Assembly (NCBI GenBank): GCA_002285055.1
Contig: NQYJ01000008.1
Span: 1-64,000, forward strand
Direction: 5' to 3'
DNA: 64,000 nt
Source: Candidatus Izimoplasma sp. ZiA1
GTDB taxonomy: Bacteria > Bacillota_I > Bacilli_A > Izemoplasmatales > Izemoplasmataceae
The notes under the pieces were generated by a model, which saw nothing but the letters and a program-made list of their open reading frames with translations, did not search any database and was not told the origin of the DNA. Shown here in pieces: positions 9,179 through 17,813 of this stretch. A program made the translations under genes and the position numbers. The first letter of the stretch is position 1. Each line of letters starts with the position of its first letter.

Positions 9179-11242
9179 ATGATAAAGAAAGTAATAATGA
9201 AGAACTTGATATGCTCAAATTGTGCGGGAAAGATAGAGAAGGCTTTAGGGGAGCTAGACTATATTAATTCAGCTAGTTTTAATTTTCCAAATCAAGTTAT
9301 GTTACTTGACACTACAGAAGATTATGATAACGAAACTGCGATTATTCAAATTAAAAAAATTGTTGATTCTATTGAAGAGGGTGTTGATACATTTATGTAT
9401 GAAGACCGTCATATTGTTAAAACCAAAGAAAACGTTGAAAAATATTCAATATTCTTTATTGGTTTAGCAATATTCTTAATTGGATATCTTTTTGAAAGAT
9501 TTGAAATCAAATATGTTAATCTACCGTTTTACTGGATAAGTTATTTACTAATCGTTGAAAAGATACTTAAGAAAACAATTAAAGGGATAAGAAGAAAAGA
9601 AGTATTTAATGAAAACACTCTGATGTTTATAGCTACTATGGCTGCGATGTTTTTGGGTGATTATTTAGAGGCTGTTAGTGTTATTATTTTATATACATTA
9701 GGAGAACATCTTCAACACCGTGCAGTTAACAAAAGTAAAAGAGAAGTTAGTGGATTAATGGATTTGCATATTGAATATGCAAATGTCAGAAGAGATAATA
9801 AAGTTATTATCACAGACCCACATTCTATTAAAAAAGGTGAAACAGTAATTGTTAAAAACGGTGAGAAAATTCCCGTTGATGGAATTATTATAAAAGGCTC
9901 AACTAGTTTAAACACTTCTGCTTTAACTGGTGAGGCAAAACTTCAGATGGTAAAAATAGGAACATATGTACTTAGTGGTAATATAAATGTTGGTAACGTT
10001 ATTGAAATGGAAGTTTCAAAAGAATATAATGAATCAACAATTGCTAAAGTTATTGATTTAATAGAAAATTCTACTTTCCATAAAGCAAAAACAGAAAACT
10101 TCATTACTAAGTTTGCTAAAGTCTATACACCTTTAGTTACACTACTAGCAATCCTGATGGTAGTGATACCGAGTTTAATTAATCCTGATCTTTTAGAAGA
10201 TTATGTTTATCGTGCTGCTACTTTCTTAGTTATTAGTTGCCCTTGTGCACTAGTATTAAGTATTCCGCTATCTTATTTTGCTGGAATCGGAAAAGCTGCT
10301 AAGAACGGAATATTATTCAAAGGAAGCACATTCCTTGATATGATGAATAATGTTACACATATGGGCATCGATAAAACAGGAACTTTAACACATGGTAATT
10401 TTATCGTTACTGAATATACTGATGAAGAAACTTTAAAAATTGCTGCTTCCTTAGAACGCTTTAGTAATCATCCGATTGCTAAGAGTATTGTAAGTAATTA
10501 TGATAAGGAATTTTATGAATATGAAAACGTTGAAGAGATTGCTGGTTTCGGAATCAAGGTTGAAACTAAAGATGGTATCATCTTAGCTGGAAACAGAAAA
10601 TTGTTAAAACGTTATAATGTTCGTTTTAAAGAGAAAAAAGTAATGGTTGGTTCTAATGTTTTTGTTAGTGTCAACGGTAAATATATTGGTAAAGTAATTG
10701 TTAAGGATCAAATAAAAGATTCAAGTAGAAATGTTATTAGAAGATTATCAAGAAAATATGACATCACAATGTTAACTGGTGATAATGATTTAATAGCTAA
10801 AGATGTATCCGAATCACTTGGTGGAATTCATTTCCATAGTAATTTATTACCAACGGATAAAGTTAAGGTCTTTAATGAAATTGAAGCTAAAGGTTTTAAA
10901 ATGTATATTGGTGATGGAATTAATGATGCACCACTACTAAACTCTGCAGACATCGGTGTAGCGATGGGTGGAGGAAGTGACATAGCGCTTGATGTTGCTG
11001 ATGTTATCATAATGAACGATGACCTTAAATCACTTGAAAAAGCATTTCGTATTGCTAAAAAGACAAAAATAATTGTTATTGAAAATATTGCTTTATCATT
11101 AGGGATTAAATTTGGGTTCTTAGTTCTTGCTGCCTTTGGTAGTACTATGATGTGGCAAGCAATATTTGCAGATGTTGGAATTACAATAATCGCTGTGTTA
11201 AATAGCTTAAGAATTATTTATAGTAAAAAGGGGATTGAGTAA
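9179..11242 (+). CDS. cadA: P1B-type heavy-metal efflux ATPase (Zn/Cd/Pb type)
   Basis: This membrane pump exports divalent metal ions using ATP. I place the start at 9179 (687 residues) because GAGGTG lies just upstream, while the longer frame from 9128 begins inside the promoter/operator. An N-terminal metal-binding domain carries CSNC (residues 12-15). Transmembrane helices are followed by TGEA, the ion-site CPC (354-356), the phosphorylation motif DKTGT (398-402), the HP locus (SNHPIA), GDGIND and C-terminal helices. CPC with a CxxC domain fits ZntA/CadA rather than copper pumps. It is joined directly to an ArsR-family gene whose ligands suggest zinc. Confidence 0.93.
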   Translation: MIKKVIMKNLICSNCAGKIEKALGELDYINSASFNFPNQVMLLDTTEDYDNETAIIQIKKIVDSIEEGVDTFMYEDRHIVKTKENVEKYSIFFIGLAIFLIGYLFERFEIKYVNLPFYWISYLLIVEKILKKTIKGIRRKEVFNENTLMFIATMAAMFLGDYLEAVSVIILYTLGEHLQHRAVNKSKREVSGLMDLHIEYANVRRDNKVIITDPHSIKKGETVIVKNGEKIPVDGIIIKGSTSLNTSALTGEAKLQMVKIGTYVLSGNINVGNVIEMEVSKEYNESTIAKVIDLIENSTFHKAKTENFITKFAKVYTPLVTLLAILMVVIPSLINPDLLEDYVYRAATFLVISCPCALVLSIPLSYFAGIGKAAKNGILFKGSTFLDMMNNVTHMGIDKTGTLTHGNFIVTEYTDEETLKIAASLERFSNHPIAKSIVSNYDKEFYEYENVEEIAGFGIKVETKDGIILAGNRKLLKRYNVRFKEKKVMVGSNVFVSVNGKYIGKVIVKDQIKDSSRNVIRRLSRKYDITMLTGDNDLIAKDVSESLGGIHFHSNLLPTDKVKVFNEIEAKGFKMYIGDGINDAPLLNSADIGVAMGGGSDIALDVADVIIMNDDLKSLEKAFRIAKKTKIIVIENIALSLGIKFGFLVLAAFGSTMMWQAIFADVGITIIAVLNSLRIIYSKKGIE

Positions 11243-11551
11243 ATGAAGAAAAAACAACCAAGAACAGTACTTGAAATTGAAAATACTGTATCATTGTTTA
11301 AAATTTTTAGTGACTTAACTAGACTTAGAATCCTTGACTTATTAGTTCAAAGGGAATACAGTGTTCTTGAAATTGCTGAAACATTAGATGCATCACAATC
11401 AGCCATAAGTCATCAATTAAAAATGTTGAGAGATTTAAATGTTGTTAAAACTAGAAAAGATGGAAAACAAATATTTTACTCTCTAAAGGACAAACATATT
11501 AAAGAACTTTACTTAGTTGGTTTTGAACACGCTAATAAATGCTTAGACTAA
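11243..11551 (+). CDS. ArsR/SmtB-family metal-responsive repressor (zinc-type alpha5 site)
   Basis: This 102-residue winged-helix repressor starts on the base after the ATPase stop codon. The helix-turn-helix is SVLEIAETLDASQSAISHQL. The CadC alpha3 cysteines (ELCVC) are absent; the equivalent is REYSVLE. The C-terminal helix instead has Asp83, His85 and His96, close to the D-x-H...H-x-x-H zinc site of CzrA/SmtB, with Lys99/Cys100 where the last His would be. I infer a Zn2+ or Co2+ sensor that releases the ATATGA-N8-TCATAT operator when metal binds. Having the repressor downstream of the pump gives self-limiting expression. Confidence 0.9.
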   Translation: MKKKQPRTVLEIENTVSLFKIFSDLTRLRILDLLVQREYSVLEIAETLDASQSAISHQLKMLRDLNVVKTRKDGKQIFYSLKDKHIKELYLVGFEHANKCLD

Positions 11552-11556
11552 ATAAA

Positions 11557-11584
11557 AAAAATACTTTCATTTGAAAGTATTTTT
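11557..11584. terminator. Bidirectional terminator between arsR and tyrS
   Basis: A 13-bp inverted repeat (11557-11569 and 11572-11584) has A-runs on one side and T-runs on the other, between convergent genes. Confidence 0.88.
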
Positions 11585-11609
11585 TATTTAAATTTTTTTC
11601 TTTTATTAA

Positions 11610-12848
11610 CTAAAAATGTTTAACTAGAGAATATTTTTTCTTTCCTCTTCTTAATACAGTAAATGATTGATCAATCCCATTTTCTCTTTTGACCATAAAC
11701 TCTAAATCACTTACTTTTTCTCCATTAACGCTAACTGCATTATTCTTAATAAACTCTCTTGATTCTCTTTTACTACTTGCAAGTCCAGCTTCAATTAATA
11801 AATCAACAAGTAGTTTATCTTCCGTAATTTCGATTGAAGGTACATCTTTAAATCCTTCGCTGATTTCGCTAGCGTTTAAGCTTTTAACATCTCCACTAAA
11901 TAACGCTCTTGAAATATTAAGTGCACTTTCATACGCTTCTTTACCATGTACTAATACAGTAAGTTCCTCAGCAACTTTCTTTTGCGCTAAACGTTGATGT
12001 GGTGCTTCTTCAAAAGCTTTTATAACTTCTTCAGTTTCTTCTATACTCATAAATGTGAATTTTTTTAATCGATCCACTGCATCTGCATCTGGAGTATTAA
12101 TCCAGTATTGGTAAAACTCGTAAGGTGAAGTTAAATCTTTATCTAACCATACAGCTCCACCAGCCGATTTACCAAATTTAGTTCCGTCTGATTTTAGTAA
12201 TAAAGGCCATGTTAAACCATAAGCTTTTGCCTCAGGTCCATTTACTTTTCTGATTAAATCTAAACCAGCAGTGATGTTACCCCATTGCTCTTGACCACCA
12301 ATTTGTAAACGACAGTTTTCTGTATCGTATAAATGTAAGAAATCTAGTGATTGAATGATTTGGTAAGAAAACTCTGTAAAACTAATTCCGTTTTCTAATC
12401 TTGATTTTACACTGTCTTTATTAAGCATATTATTAATATTAAAGTGTTTACCAATATCTCTTAAGAATGTAATTACATTAAACTTAGAAATCCAATCGTA
12501 ATTGTTTACAACTTGAGCGTTTGGTAAAATTCTTCTAACTTGACTTGCGATTCCTTCTGCGTTTTCTAATGATGTTTCAAGTGTTAATAATTGTCTTTCA
12601 CTACCTCTACCACTTGGATCACCAATTAACCCAGTTCCACCACCAATAAGTAAAATTGGTTTGTGACCTCTTTCAAGTAATCTTTTTGATACTAAGTAAC
12701 TAATTAAATGTCCTACATGTAAACTTTTAGCAGTTGGATCTGCTCCTACATAAAATGTCATTGATTCACTTTCTAATTTATCTCCAATTGCCTCATCAGT
12801 AACATCTGATAATAATCCTCTGTATTTTAACTCATCTATTAATCTCAT
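11610..12848 (-). CDS. tyrS: Tyrosyl-tRNA synthetase
   Basis: This class I synthetase charges tRNA-Tyr. It has 412 residues. The HIGH-type motif is HVGH (in TAKSLHVGHLISYL), tyrosine-binding residues are in QIGGQEQWGNI, and the KMSKS-type motif is KFGKS. A C-terminal S4 RNA-binding domain (SSKRESREFIKNNAVSVNG) completes the protein. It is preceded by a T-box leader with a Tyr-compatible specifier, so expression is controlled by uncharged tRNA-Tyr. Confidence 0.97.
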   Translation of the reverse strand: MRLIDELKYRGLLSDVTDEAIGDKLESESMTFYVGADPTAKSLHVGHLISYLVSKRLLERGHKPILLIGGGTGLIGDPSGRGSERQLLTLETSLENAEGIASQVRRILPNAQVVNNYDWISKFNVITFLRDIGKHFNINNMLNKDSVKSRLENGISFTEFSYQIIQSLDFLHLYDTENCRLQIGGQEQWGNITAGLDLIRKVNGPEAKAYGLTWPLLLKSDGTKFGKSAGGAVWLDKDLTSPYEFYQYWINTPDADAVDRLKKFTFMSIEETEEVIKAFEEAPHQRLAQKKVAEELTVLVHGKEAYESALNISRALFSGDVKSLNASEISEGFKDVPSIEITEDKLLVDLLIEAGLASSKRESREFIKNNAVSVNGEKVSDLEFMVKRENGIDQSFTVLRRGKKKYSLVKHF

Positions 12849-12878
12849 ATTTTTTCTCCTTATATTTTTGAAATAAAA

Positions 12879-13084
12879 AAATCGTCCTTAAAAAATTAAG
12901 GACGATTTATAATTAACCGCGGTACCACCTTTGTTCTAGTTAGACTAGCTCTTAGTAAACGATAACGAGTTTAGCCGGCTATACTTTTCATATAGCACTC
13001 ATAAGATGTATCGGTATAAAGTCCTTCTTAGTTTCCACCAACCACTAAGTCTCTAGTAAATTTCTTTATGCCCTTTTCTTAATC
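12879..13084 (-). promoter_or_regulatory. Tyrosine T-box riboswitch
   Basis: The conserved T-box element AAAGGTGGTACCGCG lies on the minus strand at about 12933-12919. It is followed by a 13-bp terminator hairpin (arms 12879-12891 and 12896-12908) with a T-run. Stem I can be drawn with UAAGA/UCUUA at its base and AUAAAG/CUUUAU above. The 3' side of the specifier loop holds a UAC codon (13010-13008) followed by A, matching tyrosine; a second UAC is at 13016-13014. Uncharged tRNA-Tyr would favour the antiterminator. Confidence 0.93.
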
Positions 13085-13090
13085 AAAGAT

Positions 13091-14092
13091 TTATAATGTT
13101 GTTTTTCTTAAAACAATTGAATGAGGAAGTTTAACTACTTTCTCAACTACTTCTTCATTGTTCATTAGTTTTGTTAATAATCTCATTCCAACTGCACCTA
13201 AATCATAAATAGGTACATCAACACATGATAATTGTGGTCTTGCTAACATTGCATATTTAGTATTTTGGAAACCACAAACACCGATTTCATCAGGGATTTT
13301 CACTTCGTTATCTCTTGCTACATTCATAAATGAAATTGCAATTGAATCACGCACAGCAATAACTCCATCAACTCTGTGTCCTTTAAAATATTCATTAAAA
13401 TGTTCAGTGTTAATAGAAATTCTACCTGAAGTTCTCATTATTTTAGGTTCTAACTTAGCTTCTTCAATAGCTTGTAAATACCCTGCTTCTTTTAAGTCAT
13501 TAACCATATATTTTCTAACAGTAGAAACCATATAGATATTTTTTCTACCTTCATCTATTAATTTCTTTGTTATTTCATATCCTGCTTGTTTGTAGTCAAT
13601 TGACACACTTGGAATATCATCTGATTCAGGATAAATAGTATTAGTAAGAACTATCGGAATTTGGTATGAGTCTTTAATTTGTTTTAAAAATTCATATTGT
13701 TTCTCAGTAATTTCATCGTTTAAATATAAGATTCCATCAACTTGAGCTGCAATAATCTCTTTTAAAATGTCTTCTTCTGGTGTATCTTCGCTTTCAAGTA
13801 CATAAAGTAAAATAGAATATTTGTAGACTCTTGCGATATCTGCAATTCCATTCATCATTTCTGCAATTGATGCTCGACTCATATCTGGTACAACAACTGC
13901 AACAGTCGTTGACTTTCTACTCGCTAGCCCTTTTGCGAAGGCATTTGGTTTATAACCTAATTCTTGGATTACTCGTAAAACTCTTTCACGTGTTTCTGGT
14001 TTTACTTTTTCTGGGTTGTTAATTGCTCTAGAAACAGTTGCAAGAGAAACTCTTGCTGCACCAGCTACATCGTATATAGTTGCTTTACTCAT
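13091..14092 (-). CDS. ccpA: LacI-family regulator, CcpA-like
   Basis: This 333-residue repressor/activator would mediate carbon catabolite control with HPr-Ser46-P. I place the start at 14092 (MSKATIYDVAG) because GTAGGTGAT precedes it. Translation from the longer frame at 14260 adds 56 residues unlike LacI proteins and covers the rplS terminator. The helix-turn-helix ATIYDVAGAARVSLATVSRA and hinge RVIQELGYKPNAFAKGL are typical. A periplasmic-binding-protein-like effector domain follows. HPr with an intact Ser46 (57320) and candidate cre sites occur in this window. It could also be a sugar-specific LacI protein, but sequence and lack of neighbouring sugar genes favour CcpA. Confidence 0.82.
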   Translation of the reverse strand: MSKATIYDVAGAARVSLATVSRAINNPEKVKPETRERVLRVIQELGYKPNAFAKGLASRKSTTVAVVVPDMSRASIAEMMNGIADIARVYKYSILLYVLESEDTPEEDILKEIIAAQVDGILYLNDEITEKQYEFLKQIKDSYQIPIVLTNTIYPESDDIPSVSIDYKQAGYEITKKLIDEGRKNIYMVSTVRKYMVNDLKEAGYLQAIEEAKLEPKIMRTSGRISINTEHFNEYFKGHRVDGVIAVRDSIAISFMNVARDNEVKIPDEIGVCGFQNTKYAMLARPQLSCVDVPIYDLGAVGMRLLTKLMNNEEVVEKVVKLPHSIVLRKTTL

Positions 14093-14181
14093 AAAATCAC
14101 CTACTTCCGTTATATAAATTATAACATAACATTTATGTAGGTCAATGTCATTTTGCACTAAAATGAAAACTTTTTCATAAA

Positions 14182-14211
14182 AAAAAGCATTTATTCTCAT
14201 AAATGCTTTTT
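14182..14211 (-). terminator. Terminator after rplS
   Basis: A 13-bp inverted repeat (14182-14194 and 14199-14211) starts six bases after the rplS stop and is followed by a T-run on the minus strand. Confidence 0.88.
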
Positions 14212-14216
14212 TATTA

Positions 14217-14564
14217 CTATCTACGTTCTTTGATACGTGCAGCTTTAGTAGATAAACCACGAATGTAATGAAGTCTAGCTCTACGAACTTTACCTCTTCT
14301 TAATAATTCTACTTTTTCTACTAATGGTGAATGGATTGGGAATGTTTTTTCAACACCAATTCCGTAAGAGATTTTTCTAACTGTGAAAGTTTCTGCGATT
14401 CCTCCGTTTTGTCTTTTAATACAAAGACCTTCGAAAATCTGGATTCTTTCTCTATTACCCTCTTTAATTTTGATGAATACTCTAACGTTATCTCCGGCTC
14501 TAAAAGCAGGGATGTCAGTTCTTTCATAACTTTGAGTTAATTCTTTTAATAATTGCTGAGACAT
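14217..14564 (-). CDS. rplS: 50S ribosomal protein L19
   Basis: This large-subunit protein lies at the interface with the 30S subunit. I start it at 14564 ([11 protein letters not shown]) because AAGGAG lies eight bases upstream; a GTG at 14573 is too close to that site. The protein has about 115 residues, the usual length. The family segment [20 protein letters not shown] and the basic C-terminal [20 protein letters not shown] are clear. It would normally follow trmD directly, but here an arylsulfotransferase-like gene of about 1.9 kb lies between them. Confidence 0.97.
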   Translation of the reverse strand: MSQQLLKELTQSYERTDIPAFRAGDNVRVFIKIKEGNRERIQIFEGLCIKRQNGGIAETFTVRKISYGIGVEKTFPIHSPLVEKVELLRRGKVRRARLHYIRGLSTKAARIKERR

Positions 14565-14692
14565 TTTGTTCACTCCTTTTTTTTATACATGCTCATAAGG
14601 TATAACCAAAGCGGAGCAATGCTTTTTTAGATTTAACAGCTGAAATATTATACCATACTAATTTATCTATATCAATAGTAAAAAGTGTTTTT

Positions 14693-16627
14693 TTACCCTT
14701 CAAAATAGACTTTTTTATAAGTGTTGAATTTTTGCCCATTGATAGTAATAAAGATGTTATAAACACCCTTAACTCCAGTTTCATTTATATAAAACGAAAT
14801 AGGTTTATCAGTGTATGTTTCATCATAAAGTGATAGTAAATTATTTTTTCTAGTTAATACACGATAACCAAAAGATTTAGAATCATTTTCAATTGAGATA
14901 TATACTTCTTCATCACTTTTAAAATCCCCCATAATAACTAGACGATCAATTTCTTTATAAACTTCTAAGTTATATCTTTTAGGGATTAAGTCAAATAAGC
15001 TTGTATCAATATCTTTCACCTCATCATTTGAAGGTGTAATACTAGTATTAAAATATGAATTAATTCCAAATTTAAAAGTAAGATTTTTACTAAAATCAAC
15101 TAATGCAGTACTTGCGATTAAAGTTGATCCAATTGCATTATATAATACATTATCATCATCAAACACAACAACTCTTGATTTAATTATTAATTCTAAATCA
15201 CCATCATAAAGTGTTGGGTAAGTGTTTGAAACAACATCATCAACAGAAATGTTTGATCCACTGTTAACTAATAAATAGTTGTTTTCAAGGACATTCACAT
15301 CAGTGTGATAAACACTGTAAAATTGGTCGTTTAACTCCTCACCCTTTTCAAATAATTGAGTGATAGTTTTTTGTTCTTTGTCAATCTCATATTTTACAAC
15401 TCTTGAAGTTTTTGGAGTATCATCACTTGAATATTTATTATCAAAAATAATAAGTTCCTGATTACTTGTTATATCAATTGATGATTGACCTTTAAACCAT
15501 TCAAAATTATCTCCTTGAGGGTCTAAAAACAAAGTTTTATCAACATTTAAAGACTCTTGAAGTGTTTTGTCTCCAATAATAAATTGTAAAGAATAGTCAT
15601 TAGAATCAAGAGCTAAAATAAGATCACGGGCCTGCAATGATATAAATAGCAAGTCGTTTTCTTCATCTAGAGCTAGTCCATTTATTTTATAATAATCAAT
15701 AGTTGTCCATAGTTCGTTTTTATAGAAGTCTTCACTTATATAATCACTAATCTTGATATTTTTTAATGCTCTACCAGATGTTTTATCAACAACAGCTAAA
15801 ACATTGTTAATTTTATCATTATCACTGGATAAAACTAAGTATTGATTATTTGGTAGTTCAAGAAACTTACCACTATATCCATTTAACATTGTATATTCAT
15901 TATAGATTTTTCCAAGAAAATCCATTTCATAAAATCCAACTTTAATATTCTCAAAAATGTTAGTTCTTTCACTACCAAATAAAAAATGATTGTTTTCTAG
16001 TATCTTTGTTTCTGAGTTAACATTAACATTTAAATACCATCTTAAATCACCATTTAAATCAAGAGCATATGGTGATCCATTTGGGGGCATATATACCATT
16101 AATCTTTGATTCATAAACTCTTTTGTAGTTTGAACTGAACTTACTGTTTCATTTAAGTAACTTGATTCAGCAGTTCTAATAATTAAGATTTTCTCAAGTT
16201 GATTATTATCAATTCTTTTCAAGACTATTTCGTTATTAAAATCATCATATAAACCATAAACAGGAATAATATGACTTGTTGCTTTATCAGTAGTAAAAGT
16301 GATACTTGAAGCATCGTCTTTTCCTTTAACTGTAACTTCAATTCTTTCCTCAAGTTCAGTCTCAAAAATAACTAAAGCTGTTAATGGGGAAATATTATAT
16401 GGATTCAATTTAACAAACGGGTCATCAAAAGTGCGATTTGTTGATGCACTTTGAAGTTCATTTGATATGTTTCTTTGAACCTCTGATAACGTTAATTGGT
16501 TAGCTATCAGTTTAGAACTTTGAGTTGATAGACCAATGAATAAAAAGCCGATTAACAGTAACGAAATTACAATTGTTGGGATGCTTATAAATAAGTTTTG
16601 AACAACAATTTTTTTAAACTTTTCCAT
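14693..16627 (-). CDS. Membrane-anchored arylsulfotransferase-like (ASST) protein
   Basis: One N-terminal transmembrane anchor (about residues 12-36, LFISIPTIVISLLLIGFLFI) is followed by a long extracytoplasmic part. That part resembles the Arylsulfotransferase family: an N-terminal beta domain, then blades such as LDLNGDLRWYLN, FYEMDFLGKIYNEY and NNQYLVLSS. The segment VYHTDVNVLENNYLLVNSG resembles the region around the active-site His of bacterial ASST. A role in sulfate transfer between phenolic compounds is a family-level guess; activity is untested. I choose the ATG at 16627, eight bases after GAGGTGAT. It overlaps trmD by 14 bases and is translationally coupled to it. Confidence 0.72.
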   Translation of the reverse strand: MEKFKKIVVQNLFISIPTIVISLLLIGFLFIGLSTQSSKLIANQLTLSEVQRNISNELQSASTNRTFDDPFVKLNPYNISPLTALVIFETELEERIEVTVKGKDDASSITFTTDKATSHIIPVYGLYDDFNNEIVLKRIDNNQLEKILIIRTAESSYLNETVSSVQTTKEFMNQRLMVYMPPNGSPYALDLNGDLRWYLNVNVNSETKILENNHFLFGSERTNIFENIKVGFYEMDFLGKIYNEYTMLNGYSGKFLELPNNQYLVLSSDNDKINNVLAVVDKTSGRALKNIKISDYISEDFYKNELWTTIDYYKINGLALDEENDLLFISLQARDLILALDSNDYSLQFIIGDKTLQESLNVDKTLFLDPQGDNFEWFKGQSSIDITSNQELIIFDNKYSSDDTPKTSRVVKYEIDKEQKTITQLFEKGEELNDQFYSVYHTDVNVLENNYLLVNSGSNISVDDVVSNTYPTLYDGDLELIIKSRVVVFDDDNVLYNAIGSTLIASTALVDFSKNLTFKFGINSYFNTSITPSNDEVKDIDTSLFDLIPKRYNLEVYKEIDRLVIMGDFKSDEEVYISIENDSKSFGYRVLTRKNNLLSLYDETYTDKPISFYINETGVKGVYNIFITINGQKFNTYKKVYFEG

Positions 16628-17306
16628 TGTCATCACCTCTTTTTAAAAGATCCGGTCTTCGTTCTTTAGTACGTTTTAGAGATTGTTCTTGACGCCATTT
16701 TTCAATTTCTTTATGATTACCAGATAATAAAACATCAGGAACAGCCTTACCATTAAAGACTTGAGGTCTTGTGTAATGAGGGTGTTCTAACATATATGAA
16801 CTAAAAGAATCATCTTTAAATGAATCTCCTTTATTAAGTACATTCGGGATTAGTCTAGATATGCTATCAATTAAAACCAATGCTCCAATTTCTCCACCAG
16901 TTAGTACGTAATCTCCAATTGAAATCTCTAAATCAAATAAATCTCTAATTCTTTCATCATATCCCTCATAATGACCACATAAAATTATCATGTGATTTAC
17001 TTTAGTTAATTCATATGCATCAGTTTGATGATATGTTTTACCTTGGGGAGTCATCATGATTTTTAAGGCTTCTTTGTATCCTTCAATACTAATCAGACAA
17101 TCATGAATCGGTTGAACGCTCAACACCATTCCACTACCACCACCATATGGTGAATCGTCAACTTTCTTGTGTTTAGACGCCGAAAAAGATCGAAAGTCAA
17201 TAACATTGACTTCGATTATTTTATTTTCGATTGCACGAGAAATTATTGATTCTCCAATGTATGAATTAATCATGTTTGGAAAAAGTGTTAAAACGTCTAT
17301 TCTCAT
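16614..17306 (-). CDS. trmD: tRNA (guanine-N1-)-methyltransferase
   Basis: This SPOUT-fold enzyme methylates G37 of tRNAs and prevents +1 frameshifting. It has 230 residues. The trefoil-knot SAM site is visible as MIILCGHYEGYDERIRD and SIGDYVLTGGEIGALV, and the N-terminal MRIDVLTLFPNM is typical. Its ATG overlaps the rimM stop (ATGA), so the two are coupled. The downstream neighbour should be rplS, but an ASST-like gene overlaps its 3' end instead. Confidence 0.97.
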   Translation of the reverse strand: MRIDVLTLFPNMINSYIGESIISRAIENKIIEVNVIDFRSFSASKHKKVDDSPYGGGSGMVLSVQPIHDCLISIEGYKEALKIMMTPQGKTYHQTDAYELTKVNHMIILCGHYEGYDERIRDLFDLEISIGDYVLTGGEIGALVLIDSISRLIPNVLNKGDSFKDDSFSSYMLEHPHYTRPQVFNGKAVPDVLLSGNHKEIEKWRQEQSLKRTKERRPDLLKRGDDNGKV

Positions 17307-17803
17307 AGTAATCCCTCAATTTCATAAATTATGATACGTTTATTTTTAAGGTCTACTTCTTTAACAAACTCTTTTCTAAAAGGAATTAGTGCATCTTTTA
17401 AGTTTTCTCTTGAGACAACTAACATTTCTCCTTGCGGATATTCTCTTACTTCTTTTACCAATCCAATCAGTTCATTATTATGAACCTCAACGCCAAGAAG
17501 ATCGTTATAATAGTATTCTTCTTTATCTAAAATCGGTTGAACTGAAGCATCGCAAAAGATAAATGAACCTTTGTATTTTTCTACTAAATTAATATCTTCT
17601 AAACCTTCAAAAGTTAAATAGTCTAATCCTTTTTGAATCGCAAAGGATTTAACTGTTACTTTAATCATTTCATCACGAAACTTAATATAAAGTTCACTTC
17701 CTACTTTATATCTAATATCTTTAAAATCAGTTTCGGATTTAACTTTTAACATTCCTTTTAACCCATGAGTATTAGCAATTACTCCTAGTTGTGTAAATTC
17801 CAT
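17303..17803 (-). CDS. rimM: Ribosome maturation factor RimM
   Basis: This 166-residue 16S-processing factor acts on the 30S head and binds S19. The N-terminal RimM domain (LGVIANTHGLKGMLKVKSETD) and a PRC-barrel C-terminal half (YYNDLLGVEVHNNELIGLVKEV) are clear. It ends in a TGA that overlaps the trmD start, which is direct evidence that UGA is a stop codon here. The operon is read from rpsP through this gene, though a GNAT/ABC unit now lies between khpA and rimM. Confidence 0.96.
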   Translation of the reverse strand: MEFTQLGVIANTHGLKGMLKVKSETDFKDIRYKVGSELYIKFRDEMIKVTVKSFAIQKGLDYLTFEGLEDINLVEKYKGSFIFCDASVQPILDKEEYYYNDLLGVEVHNNELIGLVKEVREYPQGEMLVVSRENLKDALIPFRKEFVKEVDLKNKRIIIYEIEGLL

Positions 17804-17813
17804 TTTTATTCAC

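Noticed and set aside
14093..14260. N-terminal extension of the CcpA-like protein
   Set aside because: LacI-family proteins begin at the helix-turn-helix; the extra 56 residues overlap the rplS terminator, and a good ribosome site precedes the inner ATG.
14321..14540. ORFs on both strands inside rplS
   Set aside because: These are shadows of the highly conserved L19 gene in other frames.
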